Assembly (NCBI GenBank): GCA_002311025.1 | Contig: DBYY01000009.1 | Coordinates: 361,036 to 425,035, forward strand | DNA from: Candidatus Proelusimicrobium tauri | GTDB lineage: Bacteria; Elusimicrobiota; Elusimicrobia; Elusimicrobiales; Elusimicrobiaceae | Direction: 5' to 3' | Length of the DNA stretch: 64,000 nucleotides | Part shown: piece after piece, positions 8,318 to 17,113 of the stretch | Layout of the letters: each line of letters opens with the position of its first letter | Position numbering within the stretch: position 1 is the stretch's first letter | The notes under the pieces: model-generated | Told to the model about the DNA's origin: nothing | Databases searched by the model: none | Seen by the model: only the letters and a program-made list of their open reading frames with translations | Program-made: the position numbers and the translations under genes

Positions 8318-9493
8318 ATGAAAAAATTTTTAATTTTTATTTTTACAGTTCTTGCCCTAAACTTAAACGGCGCAAATATCGTAAGAGGTCCTTATACCCA
8401 AGATACCGAACTTACAACTACTGTTATCCGCTTTTCCACCGACGAACCGACCCCCGCTTGGATAGAATACGGTCCGCAAGGCCAATGTAATTTGGTAATG
8501 ACAAACAGTCCAAAACAAAGAAATCATAGTTTAACTTTACACGGACTTATACCCAATACTCAATTTTGCTATAAAGTTTATGTGGAAAATGCTAACGGCG
8601 ACGGCGTGCAGGAAGGAATAAGCGGAACTTTTACAACGGCTTACAGCGCAGAAAGAAAAGAACTCAGTTTGCTCGTTTTAGGTAATACCTCAGACCCAAA
8701 TAATAATGCCGGCACAATAAAAAAACAACTTGCCGCAAGTATGCTAAACCACTCCGCAGACATTTTAATACATACGGGCAATATCTCAACCGAAGGCAAA
8801 GCCACCAATGCCTATACCGATTTTTATGAACCTTTTAAGGAAGTGCTTAAAAAAACGCCTTATATTGCCGCCTTGGGCGCAGATGAATACGGTCCGGATA
8901 AAGATAAACAGGAAGGCAAAGGCTTTTTAAATGCAAATTATAAACCTTTGAACTCTATGCCGTGGAGTAAAGGCACACCGAATTATTATTATTATGATAG
9001 CGCAAATGCCCGCATAATCGTGATAGATACAAATAATTTATACGACGCAATTTTCGCGCCCAAACTTGAAAAAGACAGCAAACAATACGACTGGCTTAAA
9101 ACTTCCCTTGCTCAAGCAGGCGCGGATAAATGGAAAATTGTTGTTTTACATCATCCTGTTTATTCAAGCGGTGCAAGCGAAGATAAACTAAGCCAATTTC
9201 TTGCCCCCTTATTTGAAACATATAAAGTCAATTTGGTTTTACAGGGCTATCAGGGTGCCTACGAAAGAACAAAACCTATAAGGGATGCTCAATCTTCTAA
9301 ATCAGGGCCGATTTATGTAACTATCGGCGGAGCGGGAAGATCCTTTGAGCCGGCCTCTTATTCAAATGAATGGACAAGCAAATACTACGCTACGCCGCAT
9401 TTTGCCCATATCAAAATTGTAGATAGGAAACTTTCTTTAAGAATTTATACTCACGAAGATAAAAAAATTGACGCTTTGGATATTTACTTCTAA
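8318..9493 (+). CDS. Exported purple-acid-phosphatase-like protein, probably a pseudoenzyme
   Basis: 391 residues: a signal peptide (KKFLIFIFTVLALNLNGA), a fibronectin-like N-terminal domain typical of purple acid phosphatases (about 20-110), then a calcineurin-like phosphoesterase fold (about 115-370). The order of the metal motifs is recognisable but most ligands are changed. GDxG is LGNTSD. GDxxY is HTGNIST. GNH(E/D) is GADE. GHxH is GYQG in LQGYQGAYER. Only the VxxH motif is kept (VVLHHPVYSSG). A two-metal centre is therefore unlikely. It may bind a ligand without catalysis or have a different activity. The reading frame is intact, so this is not simple decay. Confidence 0.75.
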   Translation: MKKFLIFIFTVLALNLNGANIVRGPYTQDTELTTTVIRFSTDEPTPAWIEYGPQGQCNLVMTNSPKQRNHSLTLHGLIPNTQFCYKVYVENANGDGVQEGISGTFTTAYSAERKELSLLVLGNTSDPNNNAGTIKKQLAASMLNHSADILIHTGNISTEGKATNAYTDFYEPFKEVLKKTPYIAALGADEYGPDKDKQEGKGFLNANYKPLNSMPWSKGTPNYYYYDSANARIIVIDTNNLYDAIFAPKLEKDSKQYDWLKTSLAQAGADKWKIVVLHHPVYSSGASEDKLSQFLAPLFETYKVNLVLQGYQGAYERTKPIRDAQSSKSGPIYVTIGGAGRSFEPASYSNEWTSKYYATPHFAHIKIVDRKLSLRIYTHEDKKIDALDIYF

Positions 9494-9511
9494 AGGTTTT
9501 CAGACAAAAAT

Positions 9512-10420
9512 TTAATTCTTTCTTTCCAATAAAGAAATAACCTTTATTATTTCTAATAATTCTTTATATTCTGCCATTTTATCAAAAATTTGTTTTTGGG
9601 CAGAAGCAAAAACTACAAGTTTTAAAGAGTTGTCTTGCGGTGATACAAAATAAATATCTTCCGAAGTTATTATTGTAACAATCCACGTGTGCAAATTTTT
9701 AGCATAATCAATTACAGCAGGAACAAGTTGATCTTTTATTTGGGCCGGTATTTCGTTCGGTTTTTGGGCATAAATATTATATCTTGTGCCGGTATCAATA
9801 TCTGCTTTTGGCAGATTGTCCGGGTTTTCTTGGGAAAAATATTTTAAAGGACTTATTATAATGATATTATCTTCCGTTAGTTTTACATTTACACGCAAAG
9901 CATAATATTTTGGCAAAAAATCTTCATTGTTTCGGCGTAAAGCCTTTGGCAGTCTTCCCCGTAAAGAAAACTTTATATTATCTTTTTTACCAAAAAAGAA
10001 CATATCTTCAAAAACATCATAAAAAGATAATGTTTTTGCAAAAAGATTAACATAAAAAACAGAAATATTTAATAAATCTCTTTTTCCGCGAAAAACAACT
10101 TCTTTAGTTTCTTCATCTAAAATATCTTCTTCTTCAAAAGCCCAAGTTTCAATATCTTTATCTGCATTAAATTCCTGCATAATAATATTTATGGCTGTGT
10201 TAACAACTGATTTAGATAGACTATGTCTAAAAGAAAAAATAAAACCGATAGCAAGTGAAACAAATAAAGCAATAAGCAAAACTGTCAAAGCAGTATTGTT
10301 TAAAAATGTTGTTCCTATAACAATACAGAGACTTACTAAACCATATATAAACAGTAGTGTTTTCACTCTTTTGAATTTTTTTAAAGTTTTTTCGTATATA
10401 CCGGGATCAATTTTTATCAT
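9512..10420 (-). CDS. Two-helix membrane protein, possibly DUF3137-related
   Basis: 302 residues. Two adjacent transmembrane segments (about 20-42 and 45-68) are followed by a soluble domain. The layout resembles the three DUF3137-type proteins at 53131-56519. It has a YNIYAQKPNEIPAQI segment where those have YxVFxxxxVEARxLLT, and a C-terminal Leu/Ile-rich helix. The similarity is weak, so the family call is inference. It has its own good promoter and a GGAG Shine-Dalgarno. It converges on the phosphatase-like gene with an 18-nt gap and no visible terminator between them. Confidence 0.55.
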   Translation of the reverse strand: MIKIDPGIYEKTLKKFKRVKTLLFIYGLVSLCIVIGTTFLNNTALTVLLIALFVSLAIGFIFSFRHSLSKSVVNTAINIIMQEFNADKDIETWAFEEEDILDEETKEVVFRGKRDLLNISVFYVNLFAKTLSFYDVFEDMFFFGKKDNIKFSLRGRLPKALRRNNEDFLPKYYALRVNVKLTEDNIIIISPLKYFSQENPDNLPKADIDTGTRYNIYAQKPNEIPAQIKDQLVPAVIDYAKNLHTWIVTIITSEDIYFVSPQDNSLKLVVFASAQKQIFDKMAEYKELLEIIKVISLLERKN

Positions 10421-10460
10421 AAAATCTCCGTTTTATTTTATTAAAACTTAAGATATTTTT

Positions 10461-10489
10461 ATTATAACTATTTTAATTTTTTACCGCAA
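10461..10489 (-). promoter_or_regulatory. Promoter of the 9512-10420 membrane-protein gene
   Basis: Minus strand: TTGCGG (10484-10489), 17-nt spacer, TATAAT (10461-10466), about 40 nt before the ATG. Confidence 0.65.
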
Positions 10490-10490
10490 G

Positions 10491-10526
10491 AAAAATTACC
10501 CCCGTATATTTTTTGATATACGGGGG
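10491..10526 (-). terminator. Terminator of the gyrA operon
   Basis: 11-bp stem CCCCCGTATAT (10499-10509) with ATATACGGGGG (10516-10526). On the minus strand TAATTTTT follows. It lies 29 nt after the gyrA stop. Confidence 0.8.
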
Positions 10527-10554
10527 TTTTTTACTTAAACAACTAGGTAAAAAC

Positions 10555-13047
10555 CTATTTTGCTAAAGTTTCTTCTTCGTGTTGTTCCTCTTCTTTAACA
10601 ACGGGGGCAACACGGGCGATTTTATCTGCTTCGTCAAGTTTGACAAGGCGCACGCCTTGTGCGTTTCTGCCGACGGAGCGGATTTGTTCGCATCTGATTC
10701 TGATAGCCATACCTTTTTCGGTAATAACCATTAAATCTTTAGATTCGTCAACAAGTTTAATACCTACCACTTGGCCGTTGCGGGCTGTCGTTTTAATTGT
10801 GATAACACCACTGCCGCCGCGGTTTTGTGTGCGGTATTCGCTAAACTCGGTGCGTTTGCCGTATCCGTTTTCGCAGACGGATAATACATCGGGCTGGGCA
10901 CCTTCTCTAGGTGCCTGTTCCATACCGACAACAGAGTCGCCGGAAGCAAGGCGGATACCTCTGACGCCTTTTGCCGTTCTACCCATAGCGCGGACTTGAT
11001 TTTCGTCAAATCTGATTGATTTGCCTTGTTTTGTGGCAATCAAAATATCGCTGTTGCCGTGTGTTTCCTGAACGGATATTAAGATATCACCTTCTTCAAG
11101 ACCGATAGCAATAATACCTGTTCTGCGGATGTGGGCAAATTCACTTAACTCAACTCTCTTAATTGTGCCCATGCGGGTGCACATTGTAAGGTAAGTTTCG
11201 CCGCTGTTTTGCGGGTCAAAGTTTCTAAATGCAACGGCGGAGGTTACCTTTTCTTCACCTGAAATCTGCAAGAGATTTACAATTGCTTTACCTTTGCTTT
11301 GGCGATTGCCTTCCGGTATTTCAAAAGCCTTCAAGGCAAACACTCTGCCGCGGGTTGTGAACATTAAGATTGTAGAGTGGCTGGAAGTTACAAATAAGTG
11401 TTCAATAAAGTCTTCTTCTTTTGTTCTTCCGCCGATAATGCCTTTACCGCCGCGGTTTTGTGATTTATAAGTATCAAGCGGTATGCGTTTTGCATAACCG
11501 TCGTTTGATAAGGTTATAACCACATCTTCTTCTTCAATTAAGTCTTCAATAGAGAAATCGGTAATTTCGTTTGCGATTTCGGTTTTTCTTTCGTCGCCGT
11601 ATTTGTTGATAATTTCGGTTAATTCTTCAACAATGATGTCTAAAACTCTTTGCGGGTTAGCCAAAATATCTTGTAAATCTTTAATTGCTTGGGCAAGGTC
11701 TTTTTGTTCTTGCTCAATAGCAATAGCGGAAAGTTGCGTTAATTGATGTAAGCGCATATCCAAAATTGCTTGGGTTTGGGCTTCGCTTAATTTAAAGCGA
11801 TTCATTAAAGCAATTTTAGCAGCAGGAGCATCTTTAGAACCGCGGATAATTGCAACAACTTCGTCCATATTGGCAATTGCAACAAGTAAACCGTCTAAAA
11901 TATGGGCGCGTTTAAGGGCTTTATTTAAGTCAAAGCGGGTTCTGTTGGTAATAACTTCCTGGCGGTGATGGACATATTGGCGCATAACTTCTTTAAGACT
12001 TAAAATGCGCGGCTTGCCGTCAACGATAGCAAGCATATTAACACCAAAAGAAGTTTGAAGTTGCGTATGCTTAAATAATTGGTTTAAAACCACTTGGCCG
12101 GTTGCGTCTCTCTTTAATTCAATAACAAGGCGCATACCGCGTCTGTCGGATTCGTCGCGGATGTCGGAAATTTCGGTAATTTTTTTGTCTTTTACCAAAC
12201 CGGCAATAGTTTCAATTAGGGATGTTTTATTGACTTGATAAGGTATTTCGGTAACGATAATTGCTTCCCTGCCGCCTTTCATTTCTTCAATTTCGGCTTT
12301 GGCTTGGATGCGCACAGAGCCACGGCCTGTTTCAAAGTAATCATAAATACCTTTTGTTCCGCGGATAATACCGCCTGTCGGGAAATCCGGCCCTTTAACA
12401 ATTTGCATCATTTCCTTTGTGGTAATTGCAGGATTTTTAATTAAAGCAATAATACCGTTACAAACTTCCGCTAAATTGTGGGTTGGAATATTTGTTGCCA
12501 TACCTACTGCGATACCGCTTGAACCGTTAACCAAAAGTTGCGGAATTTTTGCGGGCAAAACTGCCGGTTCCATTAAAGAACCGTCGTAGTTAGGAACAAA
12601 TTTAACAGTATCTTTATCTAAATCGTTAAGAAGTTCCTCGGCAATTGCTTGAAGGCGAACCTCAGTATAACGCATGGCGGCAGGGCTATCACCGTCAATA
12701 GAACCGAAGTTCCCCTGACCGTTAACAAGAGTATTTCTCATAGAGAAAGTCTGTGCCATACGGACTAAAGCATCATAAACGGAACTATCGCCGTGCGGGT
12801 GATATTTACCGAGCACATCCCCGACCACACGAGCAGATTTCTTGAAGGGTTTATTGTATTTTAAACCCATTTCCTGCATAGCATATAAGATTCTTCTATG
12901 AACCGGCTTTAAGCCGTCGCGGACATCGGGCAAAGCACGACCGATAATAACACTCATAGCATAATCTATGTAGGAGTTTTTCATCTCCGTGCCGATATCT
13001 CTTTCTTTAATATTGCCAAATAAATCAGTTGTTTTTTGTTCTTCCAT
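10555..13047 (-). CDS. gyrA: DNA gyrase subunit A
   Basis: 830 residues; the breakage-reunion subunit of DNA gyrase. The catalytic tyrosine is Y127 in AAMRYTEVR. The quinolone-determining region reads HPHGDSSVYDALVRMAQ, with S88 and D92 in the positions of E. coli S83 and D87, so no classic resistance change there. The C-terminal beta-pinwheel carries a GyrA box, QNRGGKG, which supports GyrA rather than ParC. A second related QNRGGSG lies further on. The tail is acidic (EEEQHEEE). It is 15 nt downstream of gyrB and the last gene of the dnaN-DUF721-gyrB-gyrA block. Confidence 0.97.
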   Translation of the reverse strand: MEEQKTTDLFGNIKERDIGTEMKNSYIDYAMSVIIGRALPDVRDGLKPVHRRILYAMQEMGLKYNKPFKKSARVVGDVLGKYHPHGDSSVYDALVRMAQTFSMRNTLVNGQGNFGSIDGDSPAAMRYTEVRLQAIAEELLNDLDKDTVKFVPNYDGSLMEPAVLPAKIPQLLVNGSSGIAVGMATNIPTHNLAEVCNGIIALIKNPAITTKEMMQIVKGPDFPTGGIIRGTKGIYDYFETGRGSVRIQAKAEIEEMKGGREAIIVTEIPYQVNKTSLIETIAGLVKDKKITEISDIRDESDRRGMRLVIELKRDATGQVVLNQLFKHTQLQTSFGVNMLAIVDGKPRILSLKEVMRQYVHHRQEVITNRTRFDLNKALKRAHILDGLLVAIANMDEVVAIIRGSKDAPAAKIALMNRFKLSEAQTQAILDMRLHQLTQLSAIAIEQEQKDLAQAIKDLQDILANPQRVLDIIVEELTEIINKYGDERKTEIANEITDFSIEDLIEEEDVVITLSNDGYAKRIPLDTYKSQNRGGKGIIGGRTKEEDFIEHLFVTSSHSTILMFTTRGRVFALKAFEIPEGNRQSKGKAIVNLLQISGEEKVTSAVAFRNFDPQNSGETYLTMCTRMGTIKRVELSEFAHIRRTGIIAIGLEEGDILISVQETHGNSDILIATKQGKSIRFDENQVRAMGRTAKGVRGIRLASGDSVVGMEQAPREGAQPDVLSVCENGYGKRTEFSEYRTQNRGGSGVITIKTTARNGQVVGIKLVDESKDLMVITEKGMAIRIRCEQIRSVGRNAQGVRLVKLDEADKIARVAPVVKEEEQHEEETLAK

Positions 13048-13062
13048 AAATTCCTCTTATAA

Positions 13063-15531
13063 CTAAATATCTAAGTTCCTTACTTCTAAGGCGTGGGATT
13101 CAATAAAGGCCCTTCTGGGTTCAACTTTATCGCCCATAAGCATAGTGAAAACTTTTTCCACATCAGCACCGTCTTGTATAGAAACGCGTAAAAGTTTGCG
13201 TTTAGATGGATCCATAGTGGTTTCCCAAAGTTGTTCGGGGTTCATTTCACCAAGACCTTTGTAGCGCTGTATGGTTGCACCTTGCGCGCCGGCATCTTTA
13301 ACGGTTTTTAAGAATTCCTGTAAACTGTAAACCAAAATATCTTTTTTGCCGTCATTAACAGTGAAAAGAGGGTTAGTTCTCTTCTTTTCATCACTAATAT
13401 GCGGGAATTGTTGCATTGTGTAACCATAAGGTGCAAGTTTTGTATCAAGGGCTAAAAGTTTGCCAAATTCCCTAAGGCTTTGATAATCGGGTTTAATCAT
13501 TTCTTCGTCAATTTCTTCTTCCGGAGTGCCGGCTGCAAGAAATTCTTCGCGTTTTTCGTTTACATAATTGGCTTCATAATCTTTATAGTCTTGTTCGCTA
13601 TAAAAATATTTGTAGCCGCCGCTTTCAAGCGGGATTCTGTAAAGAGGTAATTGGCCTTGTGCCTTAAACTCGTAAAACTCTTTAATACCTAAAGATTTAA
13701 GTTCAAGTTTGAAGGTTGCTTCTTGGGCTTCTTTTAAGAGATTAAGTAAAGACGTTAATTCTTCGGTAGAAAGTTCCTTGCCGTCTTTTGTTTTTGCCTT
13801 AACGGAAGAAAGCGCTTCCTTAAAGAGCCAAGCCTGCATTTGTTCTTCGGTTTGCATATATTCTTCTGCTTTGCCTTTTTTAACTTTATATAAAGGCGGT
13901 TGGGCAATATAAATATTACCGTTTTCAATAAGCGGTTTTAACTGCCTGTAAAAGAAAGTTAAAAGCAAAGTTGTAATATGTTGACCATCAACATCAGCAT
14001 CAGCCATCAAAACAATTTTGTGATAGCGGAGTTTTGAAATATCAAAACCGCCTTCCCCTTCGCCGACACCTGTGCCGACTGCGGAAATTAAAGTTCTGAT
14101 TTCTTCGTTAGATAAAATTTTGACAAGTTGCGCTTTTTCAACGTTCAAGATTTTACCTCTTAAAGGTAAAATTGCCTGAAAGACTCTGTCTCTGCCTTGT
14201 TTGGCTGAACCGCCTGCTGATTCACCTTCTACGATGAAAAGTTCGCATCTTTCCGGATTCTTTTCTTGGCAATCGGCAAGTTTACCGGGTAAACCGCCAC
14301 TTTCAAGGGCGCCTTTTCTGCGGGTTAAATCTTTTGCTTTTCTGGCGGCTTCTCTTGCAACGGCAGCACCGATACATTTTTCGCAAATTGCACGGGCCGT
14401 TTTGGGGTTTTCTTCAAAGAAAGTGGCAAGAGTTTCGCCAACTATTGAGCGGACAATACCCTCAATTTCGGAGTTACCAAGTTTAGTCTTTGTCTGCCCT
14501 TCAAATTGCGGGTGCGGAATTTTGACGGATAAAACTGCGGTCAAACCTTCTCTCATATCATCACCGGTGATATTAAGATCTTTATTTTTCAAAAGACCGT
14601 TATTTTTAATATAGTCATTAACGATTCTTGTTAAGGCAGATCTAAAACCGCTTAAGTGCGTGCCGCCTTCAATTGTGTTAATGTTGTTTACGAAAGAGAA
14701 AACATTTTCGCTATAACCGTCATTATATTGAATAGCAAAAGAAATATAATTGCTTTCAATTTCTTTTGTAATATAAATAGGTTCTGGGTTAATATTTCTT
14801 TTATTATCGTTTAAGTATTTAACAAATTGAGAAATACCGCCTTCGTATAAAAATACTTGGGATTTATTTTCTTCTCTTTCGTCGGTCAAAGTAATGCGGA
14901 CACCGGCATTTAAGAAGGCAAGTTCTCTAAGTCTTTTGGCAATAGTATCATAAGAGAAAATATTATCGCCGAAGATTTGATTATCCGCTTTAAAAGTTAC
15001 TTTTGTACCGTGTTCTTTTGTATCGCCGATAACTTTAACTTTTTCTTGCGGAACACCGCGTTTATATTGTTGGAAATAAATTTGATTATCTCTTCTAACT
15101 TCAACTTCAAGCCATTCTGATAAAGCGTTTACGCAGGATACACCGACCCCGTGTAAACCGCCTGAAACCTTGTAAGCACCGCTATCAAATTTACCGCCTG
15201 CGTGAAGAACAGTCATAACAACTTCTAAGGCGCTTTTTCCTTTAAGTTTAGAATCTTTAACATTTTTCATCGGGTCAACGGGAATACCGCGGCCGTCGTC
15301 TGAAATTGAACACACATTATCTTCTTTTATTGTTACTTCAATATGGGTAGCATTACCTGCCAAAATTTCGTCAACGGAGTTATCTACTACCTCGTAAATT
15401 AAGTGATGTAAACCCGGCGCACCTGTGGAGCCGATATACATTGCAGGGCGTTTGCGCACTGCTTCAAGACCTTCTAAAACTTGTATTTTAGAAGAATCAT
15501 AATCTTTTTGTAATTCTGTTTCTGTTGTCAT
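13063..15531 (-). CDS. gyrB: DNA gyrase subunit B
   Basis: 822 residues. The GHKL ATPase domain shows EVVDNSVDE, DDGRGIPVD and GGLHGVG. The TOPRIM domain shows LFIVEGESAGGSA and ADADVDGQH. An insertion of about 160-170 residues lies within the TOPRIM region (about 565-740, including the MQTEEQMQAW stretch). This makes it the long form seen in many Gram-negative bacteria rather than the roughly 640-residue form. The C-terminus has QRYKGLGEMNPEQLWETTMDP. The Shine-Dalgarno is GGAG, and the start lies 10 nt after the DUF721 gene. Confidence 0.97.
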   Translation of the reverse strand: MTTETELQKDYDSSKIQVLEGLEAVRKRPAMYIGSTGAPGLHHLIYEVVDNSVDEILAGNATHIEVTIKEDNVCSISDDGRGIPVDPMKNVKDSKLKGKSALEVVMTVLHAGGKFDSGAYKVSGGLHGVGVSCVNALSEWLEVEVRRDNQIYFQQYKRGVPQEKVKVIGDTKEHGTKVTFKADNQIFGDNIFSYDTIAKRLRELAFLNAGVRITLTDEREENKSQVFLYEGGISQFVKYLNDNKRNINPEPIYITKEIESNYISFAIQYNDGYSENVFSFVNNINTIEGGTHLSGFRSALTRIVNDYIKNNGLLKNKDLNITGDDMREGLTAVLSVKIPHPQFEGQTKTKLGNSEIEGIVRSIVGETLATFFEENPKTARAICEKCIGAAVAREAARKAKDLTRRKGALESGGLPGKLADCQEKNPERCELFIVEGESAGGSAKQGRDRVFQAILPLRGKILNVEKAQLVKILSNEEIRTLISAVGTGVGEGEGGFDISKLRYHKIVLMADADVDGQHITTLLLTFFYRQLKPLIENGNIYIAQPPLYKVKKGKAEEYMQTEEQMQAWLFKEALSSVKAKTKDGKELSTEELTSLLNLLKEAQEATFKLELKSLGIKEFYEFKAQGQLPLYRIPLESGGYKYFYSEQDYKDYEANYVNEKREEFLAAGTPEEEIDEEMIKPDYQSLREFGKLLALDTKLAPYGYTMQQFPHISDEKKRTNPLFTVNDGKKDILVYSLQEFLKTVKDAGAQGATIQRYKGLGEMNPEQLWETTMDPSKRKLLRVSIQDGADVEKVFTMLMGDKVEPRRAFIESHALEVRNLDI

Positions 15532-15541
15532 TTAATACTCC

Positions 15542-15838
15542 TTAAATTATTGAAATCTCTTTTATCCACGCCTTTTGGAAATATTTATTTAATTCTTTTA
15601 TTATGTTTGCCTTATTAAGTAAAAGTTCCTGACGGGCAGTTACTACTTTAACTTTTACAAAAATTGTATTTTTTTGTACGGCATCAATTTTCCAAAATTT
15701 TGATTTAGAACCAACGACTTTTTCCCAAATATTTTCAAGCAATAATAAACGATTAACTTGTGAATTTAAACGATTATAAACACCTTTTATCTCGCTTATT
15801 TCGTGCCAAATTTCGGGTTGTTTTTCACCTAATTTCAT
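15542..15838 (-). CDS. DUF721/DciA-like protein, predicted replicative-helicase loader
   Basis: 98 residues. The motif region LLENIWEKVVGSKSKFWK and the following beta strands with Val-rich and Leu-rich ends match the DUF721 pattern. That family includes DciA, which helps load DnaB helicase in bacteria lacking DnaC or DnaI. The start overlaps the dnaN stop by 4 nt (ATGA), and gyrB follows by 10 nt. It occupies the position between dnaN and gyrB where recF lies in many genomes; no recF is seen here. The helicase-loader function is inferred from family and context. Confidence 0.7.
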   Translation of the reverse strand: MKLGEKQPEIWHEISEIKGVYNRLNSQVNRLLLLENIWEKVVGSKSKFWKIDAVQKNTIFVKVKVVTARQELLLNKANIIKELNKYFQKAWIKEISII

Positions 15839-16938
15839 GCACGCACCGGCATTATTACATATTTATATTGTGTTTTACCTTCTTCTTCAATTAAAACCGG
15901 TTGTGAAGCATTATTAAAAGAAAATACCGCTTTACCGGAAATTAATTTTAAAACATCTATTAAATATTCAGGATTAAAAGAAGTGGAAAAATCATCTCTA
16001 TCATAATCAATTTTAATTTCTTCGGAAAAATCCATTTTATTTGAACTTGAAGTAATTTTTATTTTATTATTACTTAAAGAATATTTAACTGTTCCGCCAA
16101 GGTCGCCGGCACAAAGTGCTGCGCGTTTAGTTGAAGAAAGAAGTTCCCCCACTTCTAAATTTAAAGAAAATTCTTTTTTATTTGGTATAACTTGTTCATA
16201 ACTTGGGAATTTTCCTTCTATTAAACGGGAAAGAAAAACAGTGTTTTTAAAAGCAAAACTTACCTGATTTTCAGAAACACTTATATCAATAAAATCTTCT
16301 TCAGCCGGTTTATTTATACTGAATAATTTTAAAAGTTCAGTTAAAATTTTACTTGGAATAATAACATTAAAATCTTTTGTTCCTTGTAAAGGAGCATTTG
16401 TTACTAAAGCAAGCCTTCTACCATCTGTCGCGACTATTTCAAATTTCTCACTGTTAGAAACCCAATATAAACCTTTTAAAATATATCTTGTTTCTCTTGT
16501 ATCAGCGGAAAAAATAGTATGCTCTATCATATCTTTTAAATCTTTACATTTAAGAGTAAAAGATTTTTCTTTTTCTATACTTGGAATAATAGGATATTCT
16601 TCTTTAGGTGTTCCGATAACCCAAAATTTACTTCTACCACTTTTAATATGTAATTTATTTTCTTCATCTGTTTCTAAACTAATTTCTTTACCGGAAGGAA
16701 GATTTTTTAAAATATCAGAAAATTCTTTTAAAGGAACGGTTATAGAACCTGCCTCTATAACTTCTGCGGGAAGTTGATGTATTGTTGCCATTTCCATATC
16801 TGTTCTGGTAAGTTTAATTTTACCTGAAGAGGCTTCCATAAGAAAATTATAAAGTATAGGCACAGTGGCTCTGCCTGATACTCCGGAAATAATTTGAATA
16901 CCTTCCAAAAAACTTTCTTTAGTAATATTTATCTTCAT
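15835..16938 (-). CDS. dnaN: DNA polymerase III sliding clamp (beta subunit)
   Basis: 367 residues, the standard length for the three-domain clamp that tethers the replicase. Recognisable segments are FLEGIQIISGVSGRATVPIL at the start, SADTRETRYILKGLYW in the middle domain, ATDGRRLAL, LIEGKFPSYEQVIP and a C-terminal end QYKYVIMPVRA, which forms part of the hydrophobic binding pocket. An AT-rich 137-nt spacer separates it from dnaA. A TATAAT-like box and an AAGGAT Shine-Dalgarno in that spacer suggest it may also have its own promoter. Confidence 0.96.
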   Translation of the reverse strand: MKINITKESFLEGIQIISGVSGRATVPILYNFLMEASSGKIKLTRTDMEMATIHQLPAEVIEAGSITVPLKEFSDILKNLPSGKEISLETDEENKLHIKSGRSKFWVIGTPKEEYPIIPSIEKEKSFTLKCKDLKDMIEHTIFSADTRETRYILKGLYWVSNSEKFEIVATDGRRLALVTNAPLQGTKDFNVIIPSKILTELLKLFSINKPAEEDFIDISVSENQVSFAFKNTVFLSRLIEGKFPSYEQVIPNKKEFSLNLEVGELLSSTKRAALCAGDLGGTVKYSLSNNKIKITSSSNKMDFSEEIKIDYDRDDFSTSFNPEYLIDVLKLISGKAVFSFNNASQPVLIEEEGKTQYKYVIMPVRA

Positions 16939-17113
16939 ACTTATTATCCTTATTATTATATTATGTTAATTGTGTTAATTATGTTAATTTACCTATACAA
17001 CTTTTTATTTTTTATGTTTATAAGTTTTAACAAATTATTAACTTTATTAACATTAAAATCCATTTTTAAGTTTTGTTAATTGTTATCCACAGATTTAACA
17101 TCACTTATCAACT
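16939..17113. other. Candidate oriC segment: dnaA-dnaN spacer with DnaA boxes
   Basis: Very AT-rich. One perfect DnaA box TTATCCACA (17083-17091) lies in the last codons of dnaA. Weaker same-strand matches are TTATCAACT (17105-17113) and TTATCCTTA (16943-16951). Beside them are three tandem TGTTAATT units (about 16964-16990) that could be part of an unwinding element. The location at the strand-switch of gene orientation supports an origin. Confidence 0.6.

Noticed and set aside
12700..12840. Quinolone-resistance change in gyrA
   Set aside because: The key positions are Ser (S88) and Asp (D92), the susceptible-type residues.
10640..14614. Long antisense frames within gyrA and gyrB (119 and 137 codons)
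   Set aside because: They lie wholly inside highly conserved gyrase genes on the other strand. They have no start signals and low-complexity, Ser-rich or Arg-rich translations.
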